From Bimuria novae-zelandiae CBS 107.79 (lineage: Eukaryota; Ascomycota; Dothideomycetes; Pleosporales; Didymosphaeriaceae), in the NCBI GenBank assembly GCA_010015655.1, contig ML976730.1, forward strand, positions 216,844 through 280,843: a DNA stretch of 64,000 bases, read 5' to 3'. The notes under the pieces were generated by a model, which was given only the letters and a program-made list of their open reading frames with translations, was not told the DNA's origin and did not search any database. Positions 21,501-33,239 of the stretch are shown one piece after another; within the stretch, counting starts at the first letter, position 1; each line of letters starts with the position of its first letter. Position numbers and translations under genes: made by a program.

Positions 21501-23290
21501 GCCTGGGGGCCAGTAACGAGCTTGATACCATCTACTGCCTGCTCTAGGTGTTTAATCGCGCGTCGTCCTGCATGAGCTAGCATCTGATGAGCTTCTATAG
21601 GGGTGACTTGTAGAGGCTTGCGCTCTATATGGCTTGGCTTAGCTAACTTTGATTGAATCGCAAATGTGTACAACTCTGATGCGTTCGGGCGTGTTGCCTT
21701 GTTGGAGTCCATAACCCAATGGCCACCCTGCTTATCGAGTGTGCAGAATATGTCCATTGGAGCGCTCCTCAGATAGAGACAGCTACGTCCCGAGTCGAAC
21801 TCAATACCAACTGATTGGCAACGTGATAGTGATACTACTGACGTGAAGAACGTAGGAATAAGTGCTACCCATGTCATAGTCACTCGACGTTCGCCAGTTG
21901 GAGTATCAACAAACAGCTTGACATTTCCCCACTCCTGTATCTGCAGGGCCTGTGTGCCAGCTAGTAGGATGTCGTCTGGTTGTCCCTCTCGGATCTTCTC
22001 CCAGGTCTTCGGCCGGTGGTTTGTGACATGTAGATTGGAGCCAGGATCCAGTATCCACTTGTTGATCAATGGCGGCGGAGGTTGTCGAATAGCAGCTGTA
22101 CTAAGTAGAGTAACAACCTGAGTTGCGTTCTGGCTACCTTGCCAGTGCATAACTGCTCCTGTTAAGTTTTGAGTGTTCGATGGAGGATAACCAGTGTCCA
22201 TAGAAAAGTTATTCTTGTTTGTATTGTTATTGTTTGCAGCATTCGTCTTATCACTAGCTCTCTTCTTAGCTCCGAACAGAGCTGCGCTGAGAGGGTTGCC
22301 TTTGCCTAGTTTCCTCACTCTGTCAAATTCGGCTGAAACAGCTGGGTCGGGCCTCCATCCAGCGGGTCGGAGAGAAGGCACTACGTAGGAGCACTGTCTA
22401 AACAAGTGCTGTTCTCCGCAGATGCAAGTGACTGTACGTTTCTGGGTGTTGCTGTTGGTGTTTGGACTAGGGCGTCCTAAAACGGCGTACGTTCCAAGTG
22501 ATGACGCTACAGGGTTCAATGTGCGTCGGAACCGTCGATAGTTCTCTATCAGTCTAACAGGATCCATGTACGGGGTTCCGTTTATCTCAGCTCGCGTGAT
22601 CTCCTGAATTTCGTGCGTAACAAAGGACTCATCAATTCCTCTAATTGCTCGAAGAAAGTCCTGCTGTGCTCGATAGTCCTGGACCTCAGGTAGTTTCAGT
22701 TTGATCATATCGCGAAGGATAGTGATGTAGCTCTCGTACCAAGCATCCATCTTCTGCCGTTGTGGAGCCTTCTTGATCTTGTCATACTGCTCAAGTAACT
22801 CATACTTTCGCTCTGCCACTGACATGCAGAATATCTTTTTGAGTTGTATAAGTTGTTCGTACGGTGTTTTAGCATCCTTAATGACTGGGATATGCCTACT
22901 GGCGATCGTCCTTGCAATCTCCTGTGTTAGGTTGTTGAGAGCGTTCTCCTTCTTCTGCCATGCTGCCAGCTTCGTTGCGTAGAATCTATGCCAGAAGGTG
23001 TAGTCCTCTCGTTCAGTTCTCGTGAGTTCGTCTGGTTCAATATCATCGTCGCCCTGGATAATGCTTGAATCTTCGTTGTCCTTTTTGAATGAGCGTAGTA
23101 GTCTCTCCTTGGGTTTCTCATTGTAGATTTTCTTGATAGTATCTACTGTTAAATCTGGGTTACAATAGTCCTAGATCTTGTATGCCTCAGCGGTCCTCTT
23201 TCGTAGAAAGATCCACTTTGACCAGTCGCTCGGCTTGTCAAGGATAATCGTCTCCTTGACGATTAGCTCGTCCTCTTTATTGCTTAACAT
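18569..23290 (-). pseudogene. Copia C Gag-Pol polyprotein with scattered stops
   Basis: ATG 23290 opens Gag (MLSNKEDELIVKET). A TAG at 23173-23171, which fits TGG to TAG, interrupts it. 22825-21440 is open for 461 residues: Gag ends in the CICGEQHLFRQC knuckle-like segment, the protease has WILDPGSNLHVTN, and the pre-integrase has HQMLAHAGRRAIKHLEQ and CESCINSKLSK. Integrase follows (about 21440-20900). Reverse transcriptase (about 20100-19300) has an intact YYVDDIVVLF near 19600. RNase H at 18874-18569 has YYDNQQT and ends ADMPANRLTKAL...HKLLV at the final stop. It is only lightly mutated compared with the surrounding copies. It encodes the enzymes for cytoplasmic reverse transcription and nuclear integration, but the stops should prevent full-length product. 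Confidence 0.85.
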
Positions 23291-23376
23291 GGCAAACTAG
23301 AGCTCGTCGAGTTAATCTCCGTCGTGGAAAGCGCGTGTGTAGTAAGTAGGTGGAGTGTAAACTGCAGTCGAATTAA

Positions 23377-23396
23377 GCGTATGCCAGGCTCATAAC
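23377..23396 (-). promoter_or_regulatory. Primer-binding site of copia C (half-tRNA type)
   Basis: Directly inside the 5' LTR the minus strand reads GTTATGAGCCTGGC. This resembles the complement of the anticodon arm of initiator methionine tRNA (loop CTCATAA), as in copia elements primed by an internally cut half-tRNA. The match is from memory of that tRNA region. Confidence 0.5.
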
Positions 23397-23545
23397 TGTA
23401 AGGGATAAGATGGGTAGCAAGTAGGAATGAGAGACTGAGTTGATTATAACAGGCTAAACGGAGAAACTGCTTAAGTAGCAGAATCGTGATCAGCAACTAG
23501 TCTACATCAGGTTTGTATCATGTGATACCGTACTCCACTCTAACA
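23397..23545 (-). repeat. 5' LTR of copia C
   Basis: 149 bp with the same TG...CA ends as 18289-18437. It abuts copia copy B at 23546. Confidence 0.9.
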
Positions 23546-26065
23546 CTTTAGCACTAGATACTTAAGCACAAAATAGAGGAGTAGAACGCTTAGGGGGTAT
23601 AATTAAGGAGAAAGCGCGCGCAATGCGACTTAACTTTAATCTACTATAGTAGATGTGGCCTAAGATCACGCGAGCCGCAGTCTACCTATATAATTAAACG
23701 CTAAACTACACTAACTAATGGCGATCTCTATATAAAGTGTTCTTTATAATAGTAGCCTTTTAGAACGGCATTATTACCTAACCAAAGAAGCCTAATTAAG
23801 CTTACCTAAAAGTATATGGCTGTAAAGCGTTTGCGATGACCAACGACACAAAACGTGGCAAAAGCAGGCTTTAGAGGCTTAACCCTAAAGCATGGATTGG
23901 CTACCTTATTAGCTATAGATTAACTAATATCTAGAGAATATAGATTCCCTCTCTAGCAAAGACGATTAGTACTCGCGATATAATATTCGATAAGGATACT
24001 GTGTTCTTAGGCAAAACTAAAAACCTAATAGACAACCTTATACATAGCATATTAGAAGAAATAGTAGCCTGGGTGCAATTAGTAGAGTTACCTCCCTTAC
24101 CTTAATAAGAGCATGCCACTGAGTCCTTCTTTAAGGATGAGACAATTAGTAAAGCGCCAGAGGAAGAGGCTCCTAAGTGCAGGCAAGACAGGAGAGCTAG
24201 GTACGAATATCTAACGCCTCTATTAACGCCGCCACTAGTGACACTCCTTGCACAACTAATAGCAGGAGACGATTAAGCTATACTACTATAAATAGTGCAA
24301 ACAGGACAGTTGCAAACAAGCCCATGGGCCGTAGCCTTTATGGCAGGCACCAAAGCTGGCAGCAGTAGTAAATACGAAGACAAGACTCTTAATAAGGCGT
24401 AGCTTTAACAAATAATTACATTAAGCAAGAAGCTATATTAAAGTGTGCTTCTAGAGCCACCCACATGCTAAAGCAAGCTCGAAGATCACCCTCTTTATAA
24501 TATGTAGAAGGAAGCAGAACGATCCCATCTACAAAGCTATAAGGAAATAAAGTCTTGGAGCGAGGTCGCAGCAGCTCTAGTAAAGGTAGTAGGCCATTAA
24601 ATCCTTAACTACATGTGGGTATATACCTACAAATTTGACAAACACTATCGATTGCAGAAATGCAAAGCAAGGCTGGTAGTGCGAGGCAATTAATAGCGGC
24701 ACCTTACCTTATAAGAAACTTACGCCGCAACACTTACAGGATAATTATTCCGCATGCTTATAGTAATTATAGCTTGTATTAACTTAGAGCTTATCTAATA
24801 CAACGTTACCAACGCGTTTGTCCATGCAAAGCTGGATAGAGAAATCTACATAAAAATGCCTCGCGGCTACTCGCGAGCAGACACAGTCCTTAAACTACAT
24901 AAAGCACTATATAAACTACGCATATCTCCACTACTCTGGCAAAGAGAGTTTACATTAACGCTCCGTGATATTAGCTTTAAAATAGTGTCCCACGAGCCAT
25001 GCTGCCTTATTAAGGACGGCATTATTATATTCTTCTATGTAGATAATCTTATCATCGCCTATTAGAAGAATTACGAGCCTGTAGCAAAAGTAGCTATTAA
25101 AGAGATAAGAACTAAATTCACCCTTACTGGCGGGAAAGACCTGCAATAGTGTCTAGGAATTAAAATTATTAGGGACCGCTTAAATAAAAAGATCTGGCTT
25201 TTATAAGCATTATACGTCGACAAAATATCGCGCCTTATTAATTACTATAAGATTCGCCACAATACCCTAATGGGTTCAATCGAATTACTCCTAAGAACAG
25301 GACTAGCTAGCAAGGGTGAGATTAATTAATACTAGCGCAAAGTTAGATTAATTCTCTATGCTATAGTTATAACTCGACCAGATATCGCCTTTGCAAGCTC
25401 CAGATTATCACGATTCTTATCTAACCTAAGCAAAAAGCACTAAGCAGCTACTAACTAAATTTTCCTCTATCTTGCTAATACTAAATTACTAGGTCTTTAG
25501 CTTAGGGGTGCAGATACTCTAGAAGTAGTAAGCGACGCATCCTTTACCGACAATACACTCGATCGCAAGAGTTTATAAGGATACGTTATTAAATTATTTA
25601 GCGGCCTAATTGCCTAAAAAGCAAGCAAGCAAGATATAGTTACCATATTAACAATAGAGGCCAAACTTCTAGCGCTTTCACAAGTAGCTAAGGAGGCCAT
25701 CTTCACTTCACGATTACTCTAGGAGCTCCAGATCACTGTGAGCAATCGCCTAATTATAATTAACTACGATAATTAATAGACTATTCGTCTTGTCACTAAA
25801 GAAATCGCAAAGCTGCAGACCAAGCTCCGCCATGTAGATATCTACAATTATTAGCTAAGACAAGAAGTTACACTTAGGACAATTAAGGTAGACTATTAAC
25901 GCTCAGAGGACATGGTTGCAGATGGACTCACAAAGGCCCTACTAGTGAACAAATAGAGCAAGTTTCTGAATAGGCTGGGACTTAAAGATATATTAGATAA
26001 GATTACTAATCAAGAGGTTGCCCTGCAGGATCTACAGCAGAGGATAGAGGCCTTTAAGTTAAAAT
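23546..26065 (+). pseudogene. Copia copy B: integrase end, reverse transcriptase and RNase H, degraded
   Basis: It starts inside integrase at a point equal to 17194 of copy A and repeats that segment up to 24625. It then continues without a break into reverse transcriptase: TYKFDKHYRLQKCKARLVV at 24630, NAFVHAKLDREIYIKMPRGY near 24820, and FFYVDNLIIAY near 25035, which is the YVDD motif with the second Asp changed to Asn. RNase H follows, with SDASFTDNTLDRKSLQGY near 25535 and ADGLTKALL near 25920. Gln/Trp-type stops are scattered through it. It supplies the 3' half missing from copy A but is a different copy. Confidence 0.85.
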
Positions 26066-26124
26066 AATAGACAGATAAATAATGCGAAGGTCCAGCTTAA
26101 GGATAAGCCCAAGCTAAGGGGGTG

Positions 26125-26349
26125 TGTCCGATTATATAGCCTCTATCTGTTGTGGATATAAGGCTGGAGCACTCTCTCTTTTGTACTATTCTAAATAGGG
26201 CTAGCGCTGCAGCGGCACTTATTTAGAGCCTCGCACACATTTGTATTCCAGGAACACACAGAACACGAACATTATTAATTAATTATCACATCCATCAAAT
26301 TCTCATCATTGCATTATCTCAAAGTGACAGAACACTATCAAATCTGACA
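26125..26349 (+). repeat. 3' LTR of copia copy B
   Basis: 225 bp, TGTCCGATT...AATCTGACA, preceded by the polypurine run CTAAGGGGGTG. Its right end abuts gypsy RNase H sequence. The flanking bases ACTAG do not match ATAGT before the LTR head at 14527. Confidence 0.75.
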
Positions 26350-27862
26350 ACTAGAAGCAAACGCCTCTAGCTAGTTAATTAGGGGATACTTTTCTTAGTA
26401 TAATAATAATAGGATTCTGCGCCTAGTGGCTTACTTCTTAGTAAAGAATAGCCTAGTAGAATATAACTACGCTATCTACGATAAAGAGATACTTATAGTT
26501 ATTAAATACGTAAATAAATAAGATTATATATGTTAAGTAGTAAAGCACCTTATAGTTTACACTAATTATAAGAACCTTATGTATTTTACTACTAAATAAA
26601 GGTTAGACAAACAATACGTTTAATAGGTAGACACACTTAGCTATATTAATATAACGTTTATATATAGACTAGGGTTAGTAAACTCTAGGGCAAATACCTT
26701 CTCCTAAAGAGACTAAGACCTACTAAAGAATAGCAAAGATAATAAATTAAAGTTAAGGCACTTTACGCTTTTTTAGAAGATTATTAAAAGAAATAGCTTA
26801 AAGTCTTTCGTCCCCTAAACACCTACTACTATAGAGGAACATAACTATACTAAAGTAGATAAGGACCTAGTGCTTACTTACCTAATACGCCCTAAACTAC
26901 CTATATTAACCCTTTAAGGAGGCGATAGCCCTGCTAAGCGACGCGAACTAGACTTTAACACTATATAGTAAGAGGTAAAACGCGATAAAGATAGTGCGTA
27001 TAGTAAGATAAAGGCCTATATTAAGAACAGGCTTAGAAAGTTTAAACCTAGGTAGAATTTATCTGTTAGTATCTTAGAATGTAGTATAAATAACTAAGGA
27101 TACTTACGCTATAGGTTAAGATAATAAGTACTAAAATTAGAACCTTTATAAATAAAGCTAATAGTAGTCGCGCATAGTTCCCTAGCTTTAAGATACTTAA
27201 GATAAAAAAATACTTATAAAATCCTTACTTAAGACTACTTCTTCTTAGGGATGTCTAACTAAGTATGGTAGTATATTAAGAACTATAATATCTATAGAAG
27301 AACTAAACTATAGAGAGAAGTAAAATAGGGCCTGCTAAAGCCTTTACTACTATCTAAATAAGGATAAAAGGATATTATAATAGACTTTATTATTACTTTA
27401 CCTAAGAGCGATGGCTGCACGAATATTATAATAATTATAAATAGACCTAGTAAGGACCCTAAGTTTATTAGTCTCTTAAATCTTAATATACCTATAGTTA
27501 CAATAGCGTTTTTTTAATACTAAGTAGTAGACTACTTCTTTCCCTCCTCTATTATATTAGACCGCGGGGGACAATTCGTGAGCGAATTTAGACTACACTC
27601 TATAAATAAGTAGGTATTGACTAAAGACTGTCTATAGTAAAGCACCTAGAGACAAACGGGTAGATAAAACGAATAAACTTTATTCTTAAAGCCTACCTCT
27701 AGGCGTACTATAACTAGTAATAGGATAATTAGATAAAGTGGCTTCCTATAGCCTAGATAGCTATTAAAGGGCGAGAAGCTATATTAACAGGAGTTAGCCT
27801 ATTTTTCTTATCTTATAGCTAGAACGTTAAACTAGTTAAGAACTTCGGGACACGGAGATTAG
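26350..27862 (+). mobile_element. Gypsy G2, first part (RNase H and integrase)
   Basis: The frame starts in RNase H (LEANASS, then NNNRILRLVAYFLVKNS and YNYAIYDKE) and runs into integrase. Its typical run is the catalytic-core end ETNGQIKRINFILKAYLQAY near 27650, then KWLPIAQIAIKGREAI. TAG/TAA stops are frequent. It is cut on the left by the copia LTR and on the right by gypsy G1 at 27863, and resumes at 35048. Confidence 0.75.
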
Positions 27863-28035
27863 TGTCACGAGTCGTAGGTCGAGGGCCCTCGACGGCCCTA
27901 GTCCGCTCTAGACCGGCGCTATTCGGGCCTTTCGCCTATCTACTTCCCTTGCCGCAGCCCTTCTCTTCCCTCTCTAAGGGATCGCCTTAGTACTGTGGAT
28001 AGACTAAGTCGCCCGTAGTTAGGGCGCTTTTTACA
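27863..28035 (+). repeat. 5' LTR of gypsy G1
   Basis: 173 bp, starting TGTCACGAG and ending TTTTTACA. It contains the 16-bp palindrome GTCGAGGGCCCTCGAC (27878-27893), which is kept in the other LTR. Confidence 0.9.
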
Positions 28036-28074
28036 ATACGATCCCTTACCCCCTTATATCTAATTTACCTGTAC

Positions 28075-31000
28075 GATGGAATCGACACGAAGAGTTACCC
28101 GCTAGACCTTAAAGATAGCAGGAAACCCTTAAAGTAGGTTACCACTTGTAGGACCCTCTAAATAAGAGCCTCCGATAGTTATAATACCTATAGAAGACCT
28201 AATAATATCTATAGACCTAGAGGAAGACCCCCCTGCCGTTATAGGTAGTAATAATAACTAATAATTAGAGGAAGTTACCCTCTAAGAACGCCTAGGCGTG
28301 CTATAGCTCTAATAACGCATCTAAGAACTAGAGGCCTCCCTAATAGCAAAGCGTTACTAATCTAAAGGCAAGACCCTAGTTAGGAACAAGATAATAACTA
28401 CTAGTATCTTTAATAACTCCTTAGAGCCCGAGGAGGGTCACGGCAACCTAGACAAGGCTAAAGATATAAGTAATAACCTATTAAGTGATAGCTTAATAGA
28501 GGACGCGTCCTTAAGCTTAGATAATGCTAGTTAAGACTAATTTAGGGCCTCTAGAAGTATCTAACGCCCGCGAAAGAAGAATAGACAAGGCTAGGCCCGC
28601 ACTAGTTATAATAAAGAACGTTAAATTTAAATAGTAGCTACTACCCTAGACGCATAGCTATTAAAGCTACTAAAACCTTCTTAATTTAAGGGCAGGGGTC
28701 GTAAGAAACTAAACTTATAAAAGAGGGCCTATAAGGACTATATTAACTTCTTACTCGCCCTTAAAACTAATAAAGCGTAGGTTAGGTTCGCAGTAAGATA
28801 CTTAAAAAATATACAACGTAACTACTAAAACCAAATAGTCGCCAAGATCCTAGAGCGAAAGCGACACAGGAAAGTTACCTAGGACCTTTTATAGTAGACT
28901 ATAGTAGACTCCCTAGGATTAGCCTAGGAGCGAAAGAGTGCCGCTTGCCGAAGGATTAAGGTAGCTAAATAAGGTAAGAAGACCCCTATAGAACTCTTTA
29001 ACTACCTTAAGGACTAATAGGAGGAATGCGACCTAGAGAAGGCCTTAGATAATAATAATAAAGACTATATTAATAACTTCTATACGGCACTAGACGAGAA
29101 AATCTAAAAACGCCTTAAATAGTAGCTACGTAAATAGAAGAGCCTCTCTTGCTTAGAAGCAAAGGCAAATATGTATTAGTAAGCGTTAAAACCTTATAAG
29201 TTAGGGAAATAACGCATACACGATGTTAATAATAACTTCCTTAACAAGCTAGCTAACGAAAGGCGCGATCGAAAGCGATCTAGGTTAAATAATATAAGAC
29301 TATACTAGAGACGCCACGATAGCGACCGTCGCGACAAGGATAGTAAGAAGAAGGCTTAGGCAATAGAGGACAAGGACAAGGACTAATACTTTTACTACCA
29401 CGAACTAGGCTATTATAAGGCGTCCTGTTTAAAGTACAAGGCCAAGGCGGGGAAAGACAAGCTATAGACTAGGAGGCCTAATAGTCTATAGGTAAGGTTA
29501 ACTATAATAAGGGTTAATAATAACTAGTCGCAGCTGTAAGGACCCCTAGGGATAGGAGCGGTGGCTTACTAATTACGCTGGACAGTGAAGTACAGCACGA
29601 GGGTAACTAATAATAGATTAAAGCCCTAGTAGACTGCGGAGCCGAAGCGAATTTTGTTAGCAGTAATCTAATAAAGCGGTTAGGGGTTATAGTAATAATA
29701 ATAAATAGCAAACGCTACGTGGCGCTAAACGGACAAGACTTAGGCGTTCTAGGCCAGGCAAAGCTCCCCTATACTATTACAGATAGTCGCGGTAAAACCG
29801 AGAGCGGTAGTTGCCTATTTATAGTTAGTAATATTAGTAAATTCGACATGGTCCTAAGAATGCCCTAGCTAGCAGAATAGAACCCTATTGTAAACTTCTA
29901 TAATAAGACTATCCGCTTCGCCCATGGGAAGCGCAAATAGACTAAGATCTTTACTAAATTAGTAGAAGAGTTCGCCGGCACGGCTAAAGATATAGTAAAT
30001 AACTATTTTGTTATATATGCCACCCTAAAGGACACATTAGGAGGCCTACCCGGGACGCTACCTAAAGAATACTAGGGACGGTAGGAGGAAGCCTTCTCCG
30101 AAGAAGCCACGAGCATTCTTGCCGACCATGGCCCCCACAAGATAAAGATTAATATCAAGGAAGGCAAGGAAGTGCCTTTTAGACTACTCTATAGTCTATT
30201 AGAGTTAGAGTTGGCAGTTCTGCGCGACTATATCTAAAAGAACCTTAAATAGGGCTTTATTTAACTATCGCGATTAAGCGCTAGGGCACTAATCCTTTTT
30301 ATAAAAAAAAAGGATAGAGGCCTCCGCCTCTACGTTAACTATAAGGGACTAAATGCAGTTATAATAAAGAACTAATACCTACTTTCCTTAATACAGGAAT
30401 CCCTTAACCGACTAGGGGATACCTAGATCTACACTAAACTAGACCTAAGGGACGCCTACCACCGCGTCCGAATTAGGGCAGGAGATGAATGGAAGACGGC
30501 CTTCTAAATAAGGTATAGATAGTACGAATATATAGTAATACCTTTTAGCTTAATAAACGCGCTTGCGACCTTCTAAAGCCATATTAATAACATACTATTA
30601 GACCTTCTTAACATCTGCTATATTGTGTACCTCGACAATATCCTTATCTACTCTAAGACGAAGGAGGAACACATCTAGCACGTTTAGATAGTGCTAGAAT
30701 GCCTTGTTAAACGCCAGCTATACGCCAAACTATCTAAATATAAATTCCACACACGCAAGGTGGGATACCTAAGCTTTATAGTATCCCTAGATAGCGTAGA
30801 GATAGAGGAGGACCGCGTTACCTCTATAAAAAATTAGCCTAAACTAAACTTAGTCTAAGTAGTCAGGATTTTCCTTAGCTTTGCTAACTACTATTAAAGG
30901 TTTATAGAAGGATTCTCTTAAGTGGCGGCACCCCTTTACGCCTTAATAAGAAGGCTAGAGGGAGCCACTAAGGGCAGATAGCGATAGAGACTTAAGAAAT

Positions 31001-33200
31001 TAGTTATAATAAGCCTACTAAAGCAGGCTAAGGCCTCCTTTTACTAGCTAAAAGAGAGCTTCATGCGAGGGCCCTTACTAGCCTACTTTAACCTTAGAAA
31101 ACCCTCGAGAGTAGAAACTAACGCTTTAGGTTTTGCGATCTTAGGTATCTTAAGCCAATCACAACCAGATAAACATAGAAAGCTATAATAGTACCTAGTT
31201 ACTTTTTATTCACGCAAGATAAACTAGGTAGAATAAAACTATAACACGCATAATAGCAAGTTGCTAGTAATTATTAAAGCTTTTAAGTATTAGCGACACT
31301 ACCTAGAGGGTATTAGCAAGAAGGTTAAGCTTCTAACTAACTATGCTAACCTGTAAAGGTTTATGTCTATAAAAGTCCTAACTAAATAATAGGCAAGGTA
31401 GGCCAAATAGCTCGCGACGTTTAATTTTAAAATTAAACACTATCTAGAAAGGACAAATCCTGCTAACGGACTATCGCGGAGACCTAACTACGAGTCAAAG
31501 GAGGAAACAAGCTTAGGTAGGACAGGCAGTTTCTAGTAAAGACTTCTTAAGGCCTTATAGCACAAGTTATAGCTGAAAGGCAACGCTTTAGACGAAGCAG
31601 GCGTGGCAGGCAGCCTATAGCCACTAAAGCAGGCAGGAAGCCCTAGACTAGTAGTAGTAATAAGGATTACTAGACCCAGAACGTTAGTAACTAAGGAGGC
31701 GGCGGTAAACAATTTAGTAAGCGCTTACCCTATAGTAGAGCTATTAAAGAGAAACAGCCAAGGGGACGAAACTATAGAACGAATCCTCTAGTACCTCCAA
31801 GGGCCAGAGATGGCAAAGCCAGAATGGCTAAAGCGCTGGATAATTAGACCGGCCAACCTATTATAGTATAAGAATAGGCTATACGTGCCACCTCTAGCGA
31901 GGGTATATATCTTTTAATAATGCTATAATAACCCCCTCGCGGGCCATTTTAGCTTTGCTAGGACTTTAGAGCTAGTACTACGAGAGTTCTAGTAGCCTAG
32001 TGTCCAATAATACGTAAAGGACTACATCTAGACCTGCTAAGCGTGCTCTAGGGCGAAACCTGTCTAACATGCAACGCATGGCCAACTTAATAGCCTGCTA
32101 GTCCTAAGGGGCATCTAGGAGGACATTGCTATAAACATAGTAATAGATCTACCTAAGAGCAAATCTAGAGCCTATTATTATAATAGTATCCTAGTAGTTA
32201 TTAACTAGTTTTCTAAGATGGCACACTACATCCCTACGCGAAAGGACCTAAAGGTAGTAGAGCTAGCTAAGGTCTTTAGGAGAGAGGTTCTGCGCCTATA
32301 CAGCCCTCTAAAGTCGATAGTTACGGATAGAAGTAGCCTATTTATATTAGCTTATTAGAGCACCTTTACTTAATATTTAAAAACTAAGTAACTCCTTTCT
32401 ACTGCCTTCTACTCGCAGACAGACGGACAGACAGAACGATAGAACTAAACGCTTAAATAGTACCTTTAAGTGTTCTATAACTACGAATAATCTAATTGGG
32501 CGGACCTTCTATCTAAAGTAGAATATTTATATAATAATAGCATCTATAGCTCTACAGGAGTGTTGCTATTTATTATAGTGTATAGCCTAAATCTACTAAT
32601 AGTAGGCCTGCCCCGAGAAGTACAGCTGCGCGGGTTGGTACCTACAGTAAGGGCCAGAGTGGTAGTTCTAGTCTAGACTAGGGCCTAGATAACCTAAGCG
32701 ATCCTTAGGGCACAGGCGTACTAGGCGACGTGGTATAATAGGAAGCATAAGGCCTAAACCTTTATAGTAGGGGACATAGTATACCTCGACGCCTGCAACA
32801 TACGGTTAACTAGGCCTAAGAAGAAACTTAACTATAAGTCCTAGGGTCCCTATAGGGTAAAACGGCGGATTAGTTAATAGACATATAAGCTAGAGCTGCT
32901 AAAGGACTTTAATATTTACCTAGTGTTCTATGTGTCTCTCCTAAACTAGGCAGCCCTAAAAGGACTACTATAACGGGAGCAAAGCCCGCCTAAGGTTATT
33001 ATATTATAAGTAGGGGAGGATATATACCTAATAAAAGGAATTAGATCTAGGGTACTCTAGGACGGAGAATAGCTGTATAAAGTTAAGTGGAAAGGATATA
33101 ATAGCAATAAGAACTAGTAGTTGTCTACAAAGAAGATCTTTAAAGGGGCGATAAAGTAGTTCCTAAAGGGCTTGGATAAGGAGACTAAAGGTCGCCCTAG
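28075..33200 (+). pseudogene. Gypsy G1 Gag-Pol, RIP-degraded
   Basis: Gag starts at ATG 28075 (MESTRRVTR). It ends with a zinc-knuckle remnant near 29390, FYYHELGYYKASCLKYKAK, where Cys and His have become Tyr. Protease is near 29630 (ALVDCGAEANFVSSNLI). Reverse transcriptase covers about 30130-30900 with LRLYVNYKGLNAVIIKN, TKLDLRDAYHRVRI and YLDNILIYS at 30628, the YxDD motif with the second Asp lost. RNase H covers about 31090-31450 (SRVETNALGFAILGILSQ). Integrase covers about 31750-32560. A chromodomain-like segment near 33060 reads LYKVKWKGYNSN. Most stops are TAA/TAG at Gln or Trp codons. It is not functional. Confidence 0.8.
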
Positions 33201-33239
33201 ACAGGAGCCCAAGAGGCGGGGTCGCCCCCCTAGAGAAGG

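Larger units (their letters stand above)
18289..23545 (-). mobile_element. Copia LTR retrotransposon C, near-intact
   Basis: The element has 149-bp LTRs at 18289-18437 and 23397-23545 that differ at only two positions I could find, both transitions. Its coding region is on the minus strand with few stops, so it is the youngest retroelement here. The polypurine run GTGGGAGGTG precedes the 3' LTR (in plus coordinates it follows 18437). The flanking 5-mers differ (ATATA before, CTTTA after), so there is no target duplication. Confidence 0.9.

Noticed and set aside
24856..25065. 69-residue open frame as an independent gene
   Set aside because: It is a stop-free piece of the copia copy B reverse transcriptase (MPRGY...YVDN).
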